DNA from: Isoperla grammatica
Lineage: Eukaryota; Arthropoda; Insecta; Plecoptera; Perlodidae
Assembly (NCBI GenBank): GCA_945910005.1
Contig: OX246741.1
Coordinates: 53,563,564-53,627,563 of the forward strand
Reading direction: 5' to 3'
DNA: 64,000 nucleotides
Position numbers and translations under genes: made by a program. The stretch's first letter is position 1; each line of letters starts with the position of its first letter. Below are positions 1 to 11,800 of this stretch, piece after piece. The notes beneath the pieces are model-generated. The model saw only the letters and a program-made list of their open reading frames with translations. It ran no database searches and was not told where the DNA came from.

Positions 1-552
1 AAGGGTATTCCCACAGTATACGAATATAACCAGTAGCGAATCAAAACAACAGTTCGCGACAAACACCTGCGCGCGCAATTCCTAGGCCTAAGCCTACGGA
101 GAAAAAAAAAACAAAAAAACAAGGAACGGATAATAATTCGATGACCCGACAATTTTATCTTTACCTTCATCCCATAGGCGCCGACTACGGGGGGGCTTGG
201 GGTCTAGCGCCCCCCCTGAAAAACGTCAGGGGGGGCGGAGCCCCCCCTGAGATTCAATGCAACGCATAGAAAAAATATGAGACTTTCCCATGTTGATGCG
301 TGAACTTATAACTTTCGTTCGAAACTCGCCAAAAAGATTAGCAATCTTCATTTCAAGATGACGATTCACAAGCCATTGGGGTTTTTTTGCCCAACACGGT
401 GATGGTGTTTCGTACCAAATCGAGTCTTATTATCAAACGATTATAACTTTTTTGCAAGACGTTCACTTGACTGGCCAGGGCGATGGGGCTGGAAAAGCCA
501 ATGGATTTCTGTATAAAATTTCCAGTTTGAAACGAATTATTTCACGTCGTTG

Positions 553-925
553 ATGCCCCGTCTGCGCCCGAGAAATAAAAGGCCTAGGGTGACTCTGCCA
601 GTCGTAAGAGGCGACAAAAGGAGACCCGTCTTAGCCCGGGTTGACCCCCAGCCGATTGGGCGCGGTCAAACCCAGCCCGGCGGAGCTTGGGGTAGAATAG
701 GCCCGGAGTGACTCTGCTAGTCGTAAGAGGCGACGAAAGGAGGCCCTGTCCCTTCCCCCCCACTGTCCCACTGAAGATTTCTCCTCCCGCATAGCCCTGC
801 TCTCCCTTGCTGGACTCTCCTTATGACGACTACCGTGATATAGATGGACCTGATTCGGAAGACGTCATATGACCTAAGCTGTCGAGTACGTTGCTAAACA
901 CCACAAATCATCATCATTATCATCA
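553..925 (+). repeat. Dispersed retro-like repeat, copy 1
   Basis: This stretch matches 60128-60420 in the same orientation. Both contain two copies of the motif GTCGTAAGAGGCGAC (or near variants) about 127 bp apart, followed by a pyrimidine-rich stretch. It ends in a short CATCATCATTATCATCA tail, as retroposed sequences do. The segment with CATATGACCTA and TCGAGTACGT near 865-890 also ends the repeat at 44330-44575, so the two families share a 3' end. No reading frame; the class (SINE or non-LTR fragment) is not settled. Confidence 0.6.
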
Positions 926-1464
926 CGTCGTTGATGATCAGTGAAATTCGTAATTTGCAAAGAACTTACCTTTTTAAATGGCACAATCTACGATCGACAC
1001 AATTACAACGGCAATCGAGGTAATAGTAGCCTATACCTCATGACGGATATTTAGCGACTTAGGAAAAACCACAGTCGAGCTCACAAGCTTGATTTAGTAG
1101 AGCCAAATTTTTTCAGAGAAAGGAATATACTACGTCGACTTAACGATAGCAGTGAGGCTCATGATTATCAAACGACATATTATGTAGAAGTATTCAAGTT
1201 TGGGATCAAAATTCTCCAGTTTTCGAAATGGGTTTCAGGAAAAGTAATCTATCATACTGCCAAAATGAAACAATTTGCAACTTCAAAAATCGATGGAGAA
1301 GTTTAAACGGTTTTAGATTTTGATATTTCTCTGAACTATAGCACCTCTATAGATTTATCCAAACTTCGTGATAATGATATTGGGGTTTTAACATCGCACA
1401 TTTTTGCAACGAGGTTAATCGAGACGATGACTGGGTGATTATGAGAATGAGAAAACGCCACATG

Positions 1465-1540
1465 ATATCCCAAGCCAGGATTCGAACCTGGCACGCAGAA
1501 ACCGCGGTTTACTATAGACCAACGGCTAATCAACCTCGGC
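1465..1540 (-). pseudogene. tRNA-like relic (probable SINE head)
   Basis: On the minus strand there is a good internal B box, GGTTCGAATCC (complement of 1478-1488), inside a perfect 5-bp T stem (CCAGG/CCTGG), and an A-box-like segment about 45 bases upstream. The 3' acceptor arm would be CTTGGGA, but no matching TCCCAAG lies at the 5' end, so this cannot fold as a functional tRNA. A tRNA-derived SINE head or tRNA pseudogene is the best reading. Confidence 0.55.
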
Positions 1541-1653
1541 TAACTGCACTGGCTTTAAACTTGTTAACTACTAACTGTGTCTCCAGTGTTTATGCGAGTC
1601 ATTTTTTTGAGCCCCCCCTGAAATGTTAACAAGTCGGCGCCTATGCTTCATCC

Positions 1654-2037
1654 TATAACCACTTTCATTGATCTGCCTTTTATTGTCTTGATTAGGATTG
1701 ATATAAAGATATGAGAACGCAATACGGTTGTTTTATTATGTTTTCCACTGGACCGCACTGAGTGCACCCTGAAACGTCACAGTCACGTGATGCTTACGAA
1801 ATAAAAACCATACTGATTATAATGTAAGACACAATTTAGAGCATTCATTATGTAAAGCTTACCAAACCACAGTGCGCTGTTGATTCACATTTTCGATTTC
1901 AAAGTCCATTCTTGAGATATAATTTTAAAATGAAAATTTTGTGCGGTTTTTGTCGCAGAGGTAAAAAAAAAAAAAAATTAATAAAAATTAAAACCACACT
2001 GTGTATATAATATGGTGCAAAACAAAAAAGATGAATT
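1654..2037. other. No recognisable feature
   Basis: AT-rich sequence with a poly-A run at about 1963-1978. On the minus strand the part next to 2038 supplies the T-run terminator of the 5S gene. Nothing else is supported. Confidence 0.5.
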
Positions 2038-2155
2038 GCCAACGGCACGTGGTGTTCCCAAGCGGTCACCCATCCAAGTACTGACCACGCCCGATGTTGC
2101 TTAACTTCGGTGATCGGACGAGAACCGGTGTATTCAACATGGTATGGCCGTTGAC
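2038..2155 (-). rRNA. 5S ribosomal RNA gene
   Basis: The complement of this 118-base stretch is a full-length metazoan 5S rRNA. It begins GTCAACGGCCATACC, contains the internal promoter region GATCACCGAAGTTAAGCAAC and GGATGGGTGACC, and ends CCACGTGCCGTTGGC. The two ends pair to form helix I, with a G-T wobble at the second pair. A run of six T on the transcribed strand shortly after the 3' end is a normal RNA polymerase III terminator. It is a single copy, not part of a tandem 5S array here. An intact dispersed gene or a young 5S pseudogene are both possible. Confidence 0.88.
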
Positions 2156-2499
2156 GAGTATGAGGGGGAAATAACTGATACTTAAATAGACACAAACAAT
2201 AGTCATTTGTTATATTGTATCAAACTGTTAAACTGATTAACTACTTGTTAAACGGTAATTCCTAATTACTAACAGAAAATTGTTGTTGCAGTGTTGAAAT
2301 GATTGTTTAGTTTGGTGAAACACTAACGCACTCTATCGTACAATGCGCGCACCGCGCTCAGCTGAGTGCGCCACCGGAGTCGATCGACTTCTCTATCGAC
2401 TCAGCTTGTTCGCTGTATAGCACTCAACGCATTCTGTGGACGATTTTTTGAACTGACTCCAAGGCAGCGGGCTTTTAAATTCAAGATTTTTTGAATTTA
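2156..2499. other. No recognisable feature
   Basis: Mixed sequence upstream of the 5S gene with no reading frame, repeat match or RNA signature that I can support. Confidence 0.45.
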
Positions 2500-2830
2500 T
2501 ATAGAGGGCCGTGATTACTTCTATCTAAGGGTCCTTGACAGATCAGTGATAACAATGATCAACAATAACAACTAGTGTTCAAATGTTATGTAAAGGTGCA
2601 TTTTTCACTGTTGTGCATTGTTGTCGTTGAAGATCTAGAAGGCCGTGATTAATTATATTTAACGGGTCTTGATAAATCAATGACAACAATGCTCAACAAT
2701 AACAACTAGTTTTCAAATGGTACATTTTTCACTGTTGTGTATAGTTCATTATTGTGCATTGTTGTCACTGAAGATCTAGAGGGCCGTGATTACGTCTATC
2801 TAAGGGTCTTAAATCAATTCTGAAAATGGT
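2500..2830. repeat. Foldback repeat family F8, locus 1 (two tandem units plus partial)
   Basis: Units of about 140 bp start with TAGAGGGCCGTGATTA and contain an internal inverted repeat, CAATGACAACAATG and CATTGTTGTCATTG, separated by a short loop. The same unit recurs at 8895-9115, 51315-51645 and 62815-63000. The outer edge CAATTCTGAAAATC is shared with the other loci. It behaves as a MITE-like element with internal tandem growth. Confidence 0.65.
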
Positions 2831-2859
2831 CTATTACCATCATCAACCATCGTCTATAT

Positions 2860-3290
2860 TGACAACCCATCACTCCTAAAATATGAAGACAGAGAAGATT
2901 TCATGTGGAAAGAACTAAGTACAACACATTTCTTTTTTTATTATTTATCTCATGACATTCTCCATTTATTTTCATAACAATAACAATTTCATAATATAAT
3001 TGACCTGTATAAGATAAAACGTTACAATATAAAATAAGGCCTCAGCACAGCGATACAAAATCTATAATCGGAATGGATACGTTAAATGTTAGCTACATTC
3101 ATTGATCTATAGACATACTTTGCCTAATGTAGGCAGTTATATTATATACGTACAAGCTTTAAAAAAAATATTAACTCAATCACAGTCTTGTGCGGAATTT
3201 TCGTCGTACGGCAAATATTGGTATGAATATCATTGGAAGTAACCCGTAAGCGTACGGGCGATACCCATGTAACTGACTCAGTCCATATGC
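2860..3290. other. AT-rich spacer, nothing recognised
   Basis: AT-rich stretch between repeats. No reading frame of note and no clear element ends. Confidence 0.4.
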
Positions 3291-3292
3291 CA

Positions 3293-3945
3293 CCCTTGAC
3301 TGCGGCCGCACAGACGGAGGGTAGTAGGTAGTAGGTAGAGGGTGGATGCTAAGGTGGGCCGCACTGCAGGCTGGATACCCAACTAGAATCTGTGAGTCAG
3401 GCGTGCACTATGTCGCTAGCTAAACATTACTCCTCCATGGTTGTGACTTGTGGGTCCGTGGCTTAGTGGAGAACAAGAAAATCAGTCGATCTTTCGTCGA
3501 TCTTGGCATTTCACCCCCACTACCTGGCTAGCACAAACATGAAACGAAATCCCCGAATTAATTAACGGAAGCCATAACAGAAGTTCAACTATGTGCACAT
3601 TTCTTGGGAACCCAACTACTAGACAAATAATAGGCGTCCACACAACAACAAACGATTACATTTGATTACTTTTTGACAGTTCGGACAAAACAAATTCCTT
3701 ATTACAAATGCAGTGAAAAAAACTGCCCTGCGGCGTTCTCAGCTTTGCCACGATCAGTGTTTAGATGGACTTATCTAACACGAATGCTTCATAGCCTGGC
3801 TACCCGCTCTACTGGTTGGCTAGGTTAGGGTGTGCAGTGCGGCCGGCGCCATAAGAATACACGTGTCAGTTACTTACTTCGAGGGTAACTTGGTGGGTAC
3901 CTACCGCTACCATCCAAGTACCCTCCGTATGTGAGCGCAGCCTTA
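3293..3945. mobile_element. Putative inverted-repeat element containing a dispersed repeat
   Basis: Imperfect inverted repeats flank the block: CTGCGGCCGCACAGACGGAG near 3299 and the complement of CCTCCGTATGTGAGCGCAG near 3923. The interior (3437-3760) is repeated in reverse orientation at 49055-49340. No target duplication could be fixed, so the outer limits are uncertain. Confidence 0.4.
3437..3760 (+). repeat. Dispersed repeat, copy 1 of an inverted pair
   Basis: The complement of 49055-49340 matches this stretch along nearly its whole length; shared words include ACTACCTGGCTAGCACAAA and TGCGGCGTTCTCAGCTTTGC. Small insertions and deletions separate the two copies. Class unknown. Confidence 0.65.
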
Positions 3946-3976
3946 GACCACACCATGTGACAAGATATTCTATCAG

Positions 3977-5300
3977 CAGGGCGATTCTGTATGGCCGACG
4001 ATACGTTTATCATCGGTTTCAGTTGTTAAAAGAAGGCGATGAGCCAATCACCGCCTTGCATTCGCCTTCAGTAACGACTAAAACCGCTGATAACTGTATG
4101 GGCGACGATACGTTTATCACCGTTTCAGTTGTTAGAAGAAGGCGATGAGCCAATCACCGCCTTGCATTCGCCTTCAGTAACGACTAAAACCGCTGATAAC
4201 TGTATGGGCGACGATACGTTTATCACCGGTTTCAGTTGTTAGAAGAAGGCGATGAGCCAATCACCGCCTTGCATTCGCCTTCAGTAACGACTAAAACCGC
4301 TGATAACTGTATGGGCGACGATACGTTTATCACCGGTTTCAGTTGTTAGAAGAAGGCGATGAGCCAATCACCGCCTTGCATTCGCCTTCAGTAACGACTA
4401 AAACCGCTGATAACTGTATGGGCGACGATACGTTTATCACCGGTTTCAGTTGTTAGAAGAAGGCGATGAGCCAATCACCACCTTGCATTCGCCTTCAGTA
4501 ACGACTAAAACAGCTGATAACTGTATGGGCGACGATACGTTTATCACCGGTTTCAGTTGTTAGAAGAAGGCGATGAGCCAATCACCACCTTGCATTCGCC
4601 TTCAGTAACGACTAAAACCGCTGATAACTGTATGGGCGACGATACGTTTATCACTTGTTTCAGTTGTTAGAAGAAGGCGATGAGCCAATCACCGCCTTGC
4701 ATTCGCCTTCAGTAACGACTAAAACCGCTGATAACTGTATGGGCGACGATACGTTTATCACCGGTTTCAGTTGTTAGAAGAAGGCGATGAGCCAATCACC
4801 GCCTTGCATTCGCCTTCAGTAACGACTAAAACCGCTGATAACTGTATGGGCGACGATACGTTTATCACCAGTTTCAGTTGTTAGAAGAAGGTGATGAGCC
4901 AATCACCGCCTTGCATTCGCTTTCAGTAACGACTAAAACCGCTGATAAATGTAGGGGCGACGATACGTTTATCACCGGTTTCAGTTGTTAGAAGAAGGCG
5001 ATGAGCCAATCACCGCCTTGCATTCGCCTTCAGTAACGACTAAAACCGCTGATAACTGTATGGGCGACGATACGTTTATCACCGGTTTCAGTTGTTAGAA
5101 GAAGGCGATGAGCCAATCACCGCCTTGCATTCGCCTTCAGTAACGACTAAAACCGCTGATAACTGTATGGGCGACGATACGTTTATCACCGGTTTCAGTT
5201 GTTAGAAGAAGGCGATGAGCCAATCACCGCCTTGCATTCGCCCTCAGTAAGGACTAAAACCGCTGATAAACGTATCGTCGCCCATACAGAATCGCTTCTG
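3977..5300. mobile_element. MITE family M1 expanded into a 12-unit satellite
   Basis: One terminal repeat (CAGGGCGATTCTGTATGG) opens the block and its complement (ending CATACAGAATCGCTTCTG) closes it. A 3-bp duplication, CAG, lies at 3974-3976 and 5301-5303. Between the ends are about twelve head-to-tail 107-bp units carrying the core GATGAGCCAATCACCGCC. Spacing of successive CTGTATGGGCGACG motifs is 107 (106 where one base is lost). Internal junctions lack the outermost 31 bp or so of the right terminus, so units were added inside one element rather than by repeated insertion. A few units carry private substitutions. Confidence 0.88.
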
Positions 5301-5303
5301 CAG

Positions 5304-5631
5304 GATCTGCCAAGGCCGAAGTCAGTTGGATTTCGCTGGTACACAACCCGTAACAGCCGCCTCTAAAAACACAAACGGCGATTCAAATATACATCAATCG
5401 GATACAAAAACAGTAAATAGCACCATTAGCATTTCTATGATATATATCACGGAGCCGTAGCCTACCCCTGATAAGTTACCTAGTATTCCCTTGCTTGCTC
5501 ATAAAACGTCCAAGCACAGATAGGCTCTTAATATCATTGTATCCCGAAAGGGAATTATTGCACATGTGAAAACCATCTTCTGCCTCAAAAGGTCAACTCA
5601 GTTCACACTCTGAGCCTTTACTTGTTTCCAC
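5304..5631. other. 3' flank of MCT-A, no element recognised
   Basis: Unique-looking sequence between the M1 satellite and the polyadenylation signal of MCT-A. No further coding exon is visible here on the minus strand. Confidence 0.4.
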
Positions 5632-5637
5632 TTTATT
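5632..5637 (-). promoter_or_regulatory. Polyadenylation signal AATAAA of MCT-A
   Basis: AATAAA on the minus strand lies about 90 bases after the stop codon of MCT-A, a normal distance for a short 3' UTR. It is the first exact hexamer after the stop that I see. Confidence 0.6.
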
Positions 5638-5727
5638 TACGCGTCGAAATGTTCTGTCACTCGTTTGTTTCTTGGACCGAACAAGTGTTGAGATTTGGCG
5701 CCAGAAGAAAACCACTTGTTGAGTTGG

Positions 5728-5879
5728 TCAGACGTTGGCCCTTTCCTTGGCCTTATTCTTGGCCTTCTCTCGTTGGTTGACCCAGTTGAGGGGGTAGGTT
5801 AAGATGGCGGACACCAGAAGGAGGGTGCCGGAGAACCAGAAGGCCGCGTCATAGCTATTGGTCACCTCTTGGAACCACC
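5728..5879 (-). CDS. MCT-A exon 10 (last coding exon)
   Basis: Follows the acceptor TTTTAG and ends in TGA at 5728-5730. It encodes residues 638-687: [15 protein letters not shown] into a final hydrophobic helix ([16 protein letters not shown]), then a short Lys-rich tail. The start completes a glycine codon split with exon 9. The equivalent region in MCT-B is fused to the previous exon. Confidence 0.92.
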
Positions 5880-8800
5880 CTAAAACATCGTAATGACAAT
5901 AATAATTTGTTGTAGGAAACCTACACAGGGACAAATCCAGGCCCCTCGTCAGGTGACCAACTAAGTATTGCGGTATTTGGAATAGTTGGGAAGGAACGTC
6001 CGAAGGCTGATAGTATCACCCAATCCCACATAGTTACTGAGGGAAACCTCGGAGGAATCTTCAGTCAGGACTGCCGTTGACCGGTATCGAACCGGTGACC
6101 TCCCAAGTTAGAGCCTCGTGTGCCACGCACTGAACTCTTTCTATCAGTATAGCTAAAAGACTGAATCAATTAAATTAACAGAAAAAGAAAAGATAGTCAA
6201 ATGTCAATAGAAAACCAGAATGGTGCAAATAAGCGGGATCTGGAAGTAAAACTCTTTAACTGGACTTTAAAAGGAAATGCTCTGGAAGAGTAAGAGTTAC
6301 CTTTGGTAAGAGCAAGCCCCGTCACCACTTACCAGCCAGTGGCGCACCGATCATAGCTGCTATGCCTTGGAAAAGTAAGAGCCAGCCCCGTCATCACTTA
6401 CCAGCCAGTGGCGCACCGATCATAGTTGCTATGCCTTGGAAGAGCAAGAGGTAGCCTCGTCATCACTTACCAGCCAGTGGCGCACCGATCATAGCTGCTA
6501 TGCCTTGGAAAAGCAGCAACAGGCCGAATGCATTAGTGAGCTTGTCCAGCCCAAGTAGGTCCACTAGGATGATTGAACGGAGGGACGCAAAGCAAGCTGG
6601 AAAAGACAAAACATCTGGGTTTAGGATCTAGAATCGGAGTTTAAAGTGTGTATAGAATCGAGGCTTGTGTTATGTTGTGGCCGTCTTGGTGGTATGTTTG
6701 AGTATGTTGCCACAGAGAAACCGTTAGAGGCATTTGAAGTAAAAAGAGAAACCCCATTTCGTTAAGATTGCAAGAGTTTTATTTGGAAAAAATTTGTTTA
6801 TTTGGTAATACTAATTTGTGATTTTTGTTTTATCACGTTAATTGATATTACTTTGTAATTATAAACACTTCTTATATAGGCTTCATGCAAGTGACGTCAA
6901 AAACTGGAACTGGTGGTTGGAACTCCATGGTTACAACTTTTTCTTCCATATTATATTACCAACGTTATTTTACAGACCACCTGCAGGGCGATTCTGTATG
7001 GGCGACGATACGTTTATCACCGGTTTCAGTTGTTAGAAGAAGGCGATGAGCCAATCACCGCCTTGCATTCGCCTTCAGAAACGACTAAAACCACTGATAA
7101 ATTTATCGCCGCCCATACAGAATCGCCCTGCTGCTGCTTGTCCACCCAATTCATCAGTTTCATTGTTGTCTTGCAAGAAGCCTATACAATTGAAAAAATA
7201 TACCCTCTTATTGTCTAGGTTATGCTTGTATGAGATCAATGTGGCAGCTGTGACGAAATGCATACCTATAGCCAGGCCGAAGATCGTGATGTAGGTTATC
7301 TGCCAGGCGGTGGAGACGGAGATGCCGCTAAAGATGGTCGCGATGCCTCCGAACGTGAGAGCTGTGTTGTTGATGACCAGAGCGTTCACTCCGGGCATAC
7401 TCGACACGAGCCCGCAGACCACTCGACCGATAGTGTTGGACACTCCTATACCGGCGATCAGGATCTTGACCACCCAGGGTTCGACCCCCGTAGCAGTTGC
7501 TCGCTCTGAAACATGGACATAATGAGGTAGCTGGAGGTGAATCGTTGCATTCGCCCAGAAATTGGAATTTAACAAATGAATATTTAATCTGCTGCTAAAT
7601 TGTTTTCAACAAATAAATCTTATATCAGTCCTTTGCCATACATTGCAAGGTTCCCTCATAGGCTAGATGAGAAGGACTCAAATAATTCGTTACCCAAGAC
7701 TTTCAAACTCTGAGTGAAACCGAGTTCTATCCACAATGCAACAATTTCACCCCTATAATAAGAGCCATCGAGCGGTATGAAAACATAAGCATGCGCAAAC
7801 GATAACCTCGTGATTCCATCGTGCAAAAATCCAATTCACGATTGTAACCTCCAATCAAAAGCTTTGAAATCAATAATTGTCTGACACTCAAGCTACAAAT
7901 CGGAAGATGTAAGACTTGTTCTTGCAATCCTAACAAGTGGATCCACCTCGATTTTATCAATTCTACCTAAACGGATACAATAAGTTACATGTTTAGCACT
8001 AAAAACACTAAAATATTAAACATGATGCTGCTAAATAGGGGATCAACTCGATCGGCACTGTGGGCATTCGCCTTTTTCTTTCGCCAGCTTCTGGCTATCA
8101 TCACATTTCGGGTTGATCCCTTTCAAACTGGTCGCCAACGTGTTGGACAGGGATTGGTCGTCATCTTCTTGGTTGCCATCAAGTTGGTTATCGTCATCTG
8201 TTGCTCATCCGCGGGCTAAAGTACGACATGCTCTCCCAATTCAGATACAGGCATGTCCAAGAGCTGGCCTCGGAACATAATATGCACTCACCCACTAGGA
8301 ACATGAAGGGTACATAGAAGCCCATCATGGTGATGCAACCGCTGACTGTCAGCAGAATGAAGGACGGTGATTGCAAGAGAGACATGCTGGCCTTGGAACA
8401 TAATATGCACTCACCCACTAGGAACATGAAGGGTACATAGAAGCCCATCATGGTGATGCAACCGCTGACTGTCAGCAGAATGAAGGACGGTGATTGCAAG
8501 AGAGACATGCTGGCCTTGGAACATAACATGCACTCACCCACTAGGAACATGAAGGGTACATAGAAGCCCATCATGGTGATGCAACCGCTGACTGTCAGCA
8601 GGATGAAAGACGGTGATTGCAAGAGAGACATGTCCAACATGGTTGCCAGAGTTCTCCTGACGGCCTCAGGACACAGGACGCAGGCAGAGGTCTCCTCCTC
8701 TATGACGTCACGCCTGGACGGTAATCGGGACACCGACATGTGATACTTGACGGATGTCTGTGACGTATACTGGGGCAGCCGTTGCAGACTCGCGCCGAAG

Positions 8801-11800
8801 TAGATGTCGTCCCTGCGAACACACAAGTAATGTCATTTCCGTTATCCTTAGAAGTGATAACATTCGACCGTGATAGACCTTTTTGTTAGAATTCATATAG
8901 GACCCTTCGAATTAATCACCGCCCTCTAGAACTTCAATGACAACAACGCACTTTAACATAACATTTGAAAACTAGATGTTATAGTAGAGCATTGTTGTCA
9001 TTGATCTATCAAGGACCATTAGATCAAATACCTTACTAACTAGCTGCGCAGCTGGTTACTAAGGTATTTGATTAGATGGAAGTAAATCACGGCTCTCTAG
9101 ATCAATTCTGAAAATCACCTATTCTGGGGATGCGTGATGAGACTTGTACACTCTGCCAAGTGGAAAACCGTCATAAGGAATGTATGAAAGTACGCCAAGG
9201 ATGTATGTTCTTCAAACCAGCGATCCCCGCCACAATTCTGCAGCTAGATGAGGATCTGACGTCATTTTCAACAGTTAAAAGGGGGAACTATAGGGATGTG
9301 TGACGATGGCTGTGTTTATGGGTAACGTTATGTAAAGCCGCGTCCACATAAATGACTAGTGGTTATTGACTATTGACTACAACCCCACCGTGGTTATTTC
9401 TGAGTCAAGCCACAAAACCAACAAGACTCGTTTCATAGAGAGTTCTGCGTGCTGATTGGCTGTGACTAAGACTTGACCAAGGAATTGAGATATTTTCAAT
9501 TCGTTAGTCAATAGTCAATAGTCAATAGTCAATAGTCAATAGTCAAAAGTCAAAATTAAAGTTATGTGAACGTCAGCACGTATCGCCTATGGTTCAAATC
9601 GCTTAATCAATAGTCAAGAGTCAATAGTCATTTATGTGAACCGGCTCTAAAGGTACACTGAGTAACCCCCCCATGGCACCCACCTGTAGAAGGGACGCAC
9701 TCCCACGCTGCTGTTCCTACGACTCCCACTCCCACCACCGCTGCGCAGACTCAACGCGGACCCCGTCCTGAGGTTCCCCCTACTCCTCCTAGGATTGGCT
9801 CTCTGGGCAATGACGGAGTCCCTGCGTTCTTCTTGCACCGGGTTCAGAACCTCGGCTAGAGGGATTGTAGCCTTCTGCCCAACGTTCTCCTTAAAACAGA
9901 GGAACGTTCAGTCACGATCTATAGGGGTTGTTCCAATAGGTAACGTGAGTTGATGAAAAATTACGATTAGCAACAATATCGGATAAAAAAGGAAGGCAGA
10001 ACCCCCAGGTTTAACTTTTTAACACTGAGGAGCAATTGGGCAGTTTAACTAAATTAAACGACAATGTAACGCATACAAAATTGCCTGAATCTGAACTTTG
10101 CCGAATGATACGTTAACTATTTCTTAATTTAATCAATGACAGCGCACTTCCGAGTCCCTTTTATCTTCCGACAATGTGGACACATCAATTGTTGTATACT
10201 TCGCTAATAGTATTTATATTGTACGTGATAACATAATTCCTAAATGGAGATTGCATTAATTCTGAACTATGATGGTAATGTTACAAGTTTACTTAAAGGG
10301 AGTGACACATAATCCCACTTCTCCTTAGAGGGTTTGTCCTCCGCAGCGTCCCCCCTCCTACCTGGGCCATCCCCCGCAGATCCTGCTGCAGACTGTCTGG
10401 TGGACAACTCATTCTCTTCTGGCTCTTGGGCAGGCCCGTCAGGCTGGCAGCAGTGCCGTACGTCAGCGAGTAGCTGGACTTCCTCCGGTCTGTCAGGGTG
10501 GCAGTACTGCCGGCAAACACCTGCGCTGCCGTCGGGTATGCGTTGTTGTTGGCACCGAGGAACAGGTTGCGAGACCCGGTCCTAAACATTCAACGACGCC
10601 GTCTTGTTTAAATATTGACTGTCGATATTACCATCAAGGATATTACTGTGAAATCATTGTTCGGGCTCTTATGAAAACATTTTGCAAAACATTCCTCAAA
10701 GCAAGGGGTGAGGTTCTGCCACAATATCAACTCACCCAGCAAAGCCCGTTCCAGTATGAAACCCGGAGTGCGCTACTGCACTAAAACAATGTATGTTATA
10801 TATTATCAAACAATAGGGCACTCTACTTTTCAGTATTGTGTTTGTCCAAAGCATTGATGTGATCAAAATGACAAATAGTCATTCAGCACACATCCTCGCC
10901 ATGGATACTCGCTAGCGTCATTCAGTGGAATAAGGGCCACGGCCAGGCTGAAGCAAAAACAGCCACTGATCGGCCGCCTTGGCTGACGGCGATTCGGGGA
11001 ATGCTGCCTGAAGGGTTTTCCGAGGTTTTCCTCTTTCAAAATGTGGGTTAAGGTGATACTACAACGTGCTATGGATGGATAGCACAAATTAAATATGAGT
11101 TATTACTGCAACTTATATGAAGTTATGCTTTACCTAAATTTGGTTGTTGAGCAACCAGGTAACCAACAATAGTGGCAAACATTTTGCAAAAACGCGTTCA
11201 GTTGTCACTGGCTTCTAAGCGAGTGAAGTTAGCCATGTCTCCTAATGCACCCAAAGCAGATCAGATCTACCCATCACGCACCTCTCCACGATGTTGGCCG
11301 TGTCCACTAGGCTGACACTAGACTCCATGTCCATCTGCATGTCTCGCGCTTCCTTGATCCTCTGCAGGAGTGACATCTGCTCCGTCTTCTCAGTGTTGGG
11401 CACATCCCTCGCGTTCATCATGATCTTGATGGGCTCCAGCGGGCGGAACATGGCCCCGAACACGGCACAGTTCAGGATCAACCCTGCAAGATGACGTCAT
11501 CATTAGTGTTGGGCATACACAGTAGTAGTAACCACCACTAGGGCACACCTCTGTACCTCACTGCACAAAGGCGTTGTTTACTTGGAGGGTTCAAACCGGA
11601 TTGAGTTGGCATTTGGAATCAAACCAGAGTTGAATTGGAATTGGATATACTTACTTCCTGTTCCTGACAAGAATCACATTCGTTTCATTCACTCCAACAA
11701 AATACAGAAGCGAGGTAAAAGTAGGATCCAATTCAATCCCAGATGGATCTCTCAATTGAACATAGCCGAGATTGGAATGAAATCTCCAGGGCCCGGATTC

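Larger units (their letters stand above)
165..1653. mobile_element. Non-autonomous hAT-like DNA transposon with 8-bp target duplication
   Basis: The element runs 173-1645 and is bounded by 14-bp terminal inverted repeats CATAGGCGCCGACT and AGTCGGCGCCTATG. The flanking 8-mer CTTCATCC is present at 165-172 and 1646-1653, a perfect target duplication. Eight-bp duplications are typical of the hAT and P superfamilies; assignment to hAT is inference. Just inside the left end is a G-run/C-run hairpin (about 188-256), and a matching C-run lies near the right end (1613-1620). No transposase reading frame remains. A dispersed retro-like repeat (553-925) and a tRNA-like relic (1465-1540) lie inside. Confidence 0.8.

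Noticed and set aside
1465..1540. Functional tRNA gene
   Set aside because: B box and T stem are good but the acceptor arm cannot pair.
3977..5300. CRISPR-like regular array
   Set aside because: Units are contiguous 107-bp repeats with no variable spacers, enclosed by transposon ends, in a eukaryotic genome.
7075..7575. A single 166-residue protein
   Set aside because: The open frame reads through the exon 8 donor into an M1 MITE; only 7266-7505 is coding.
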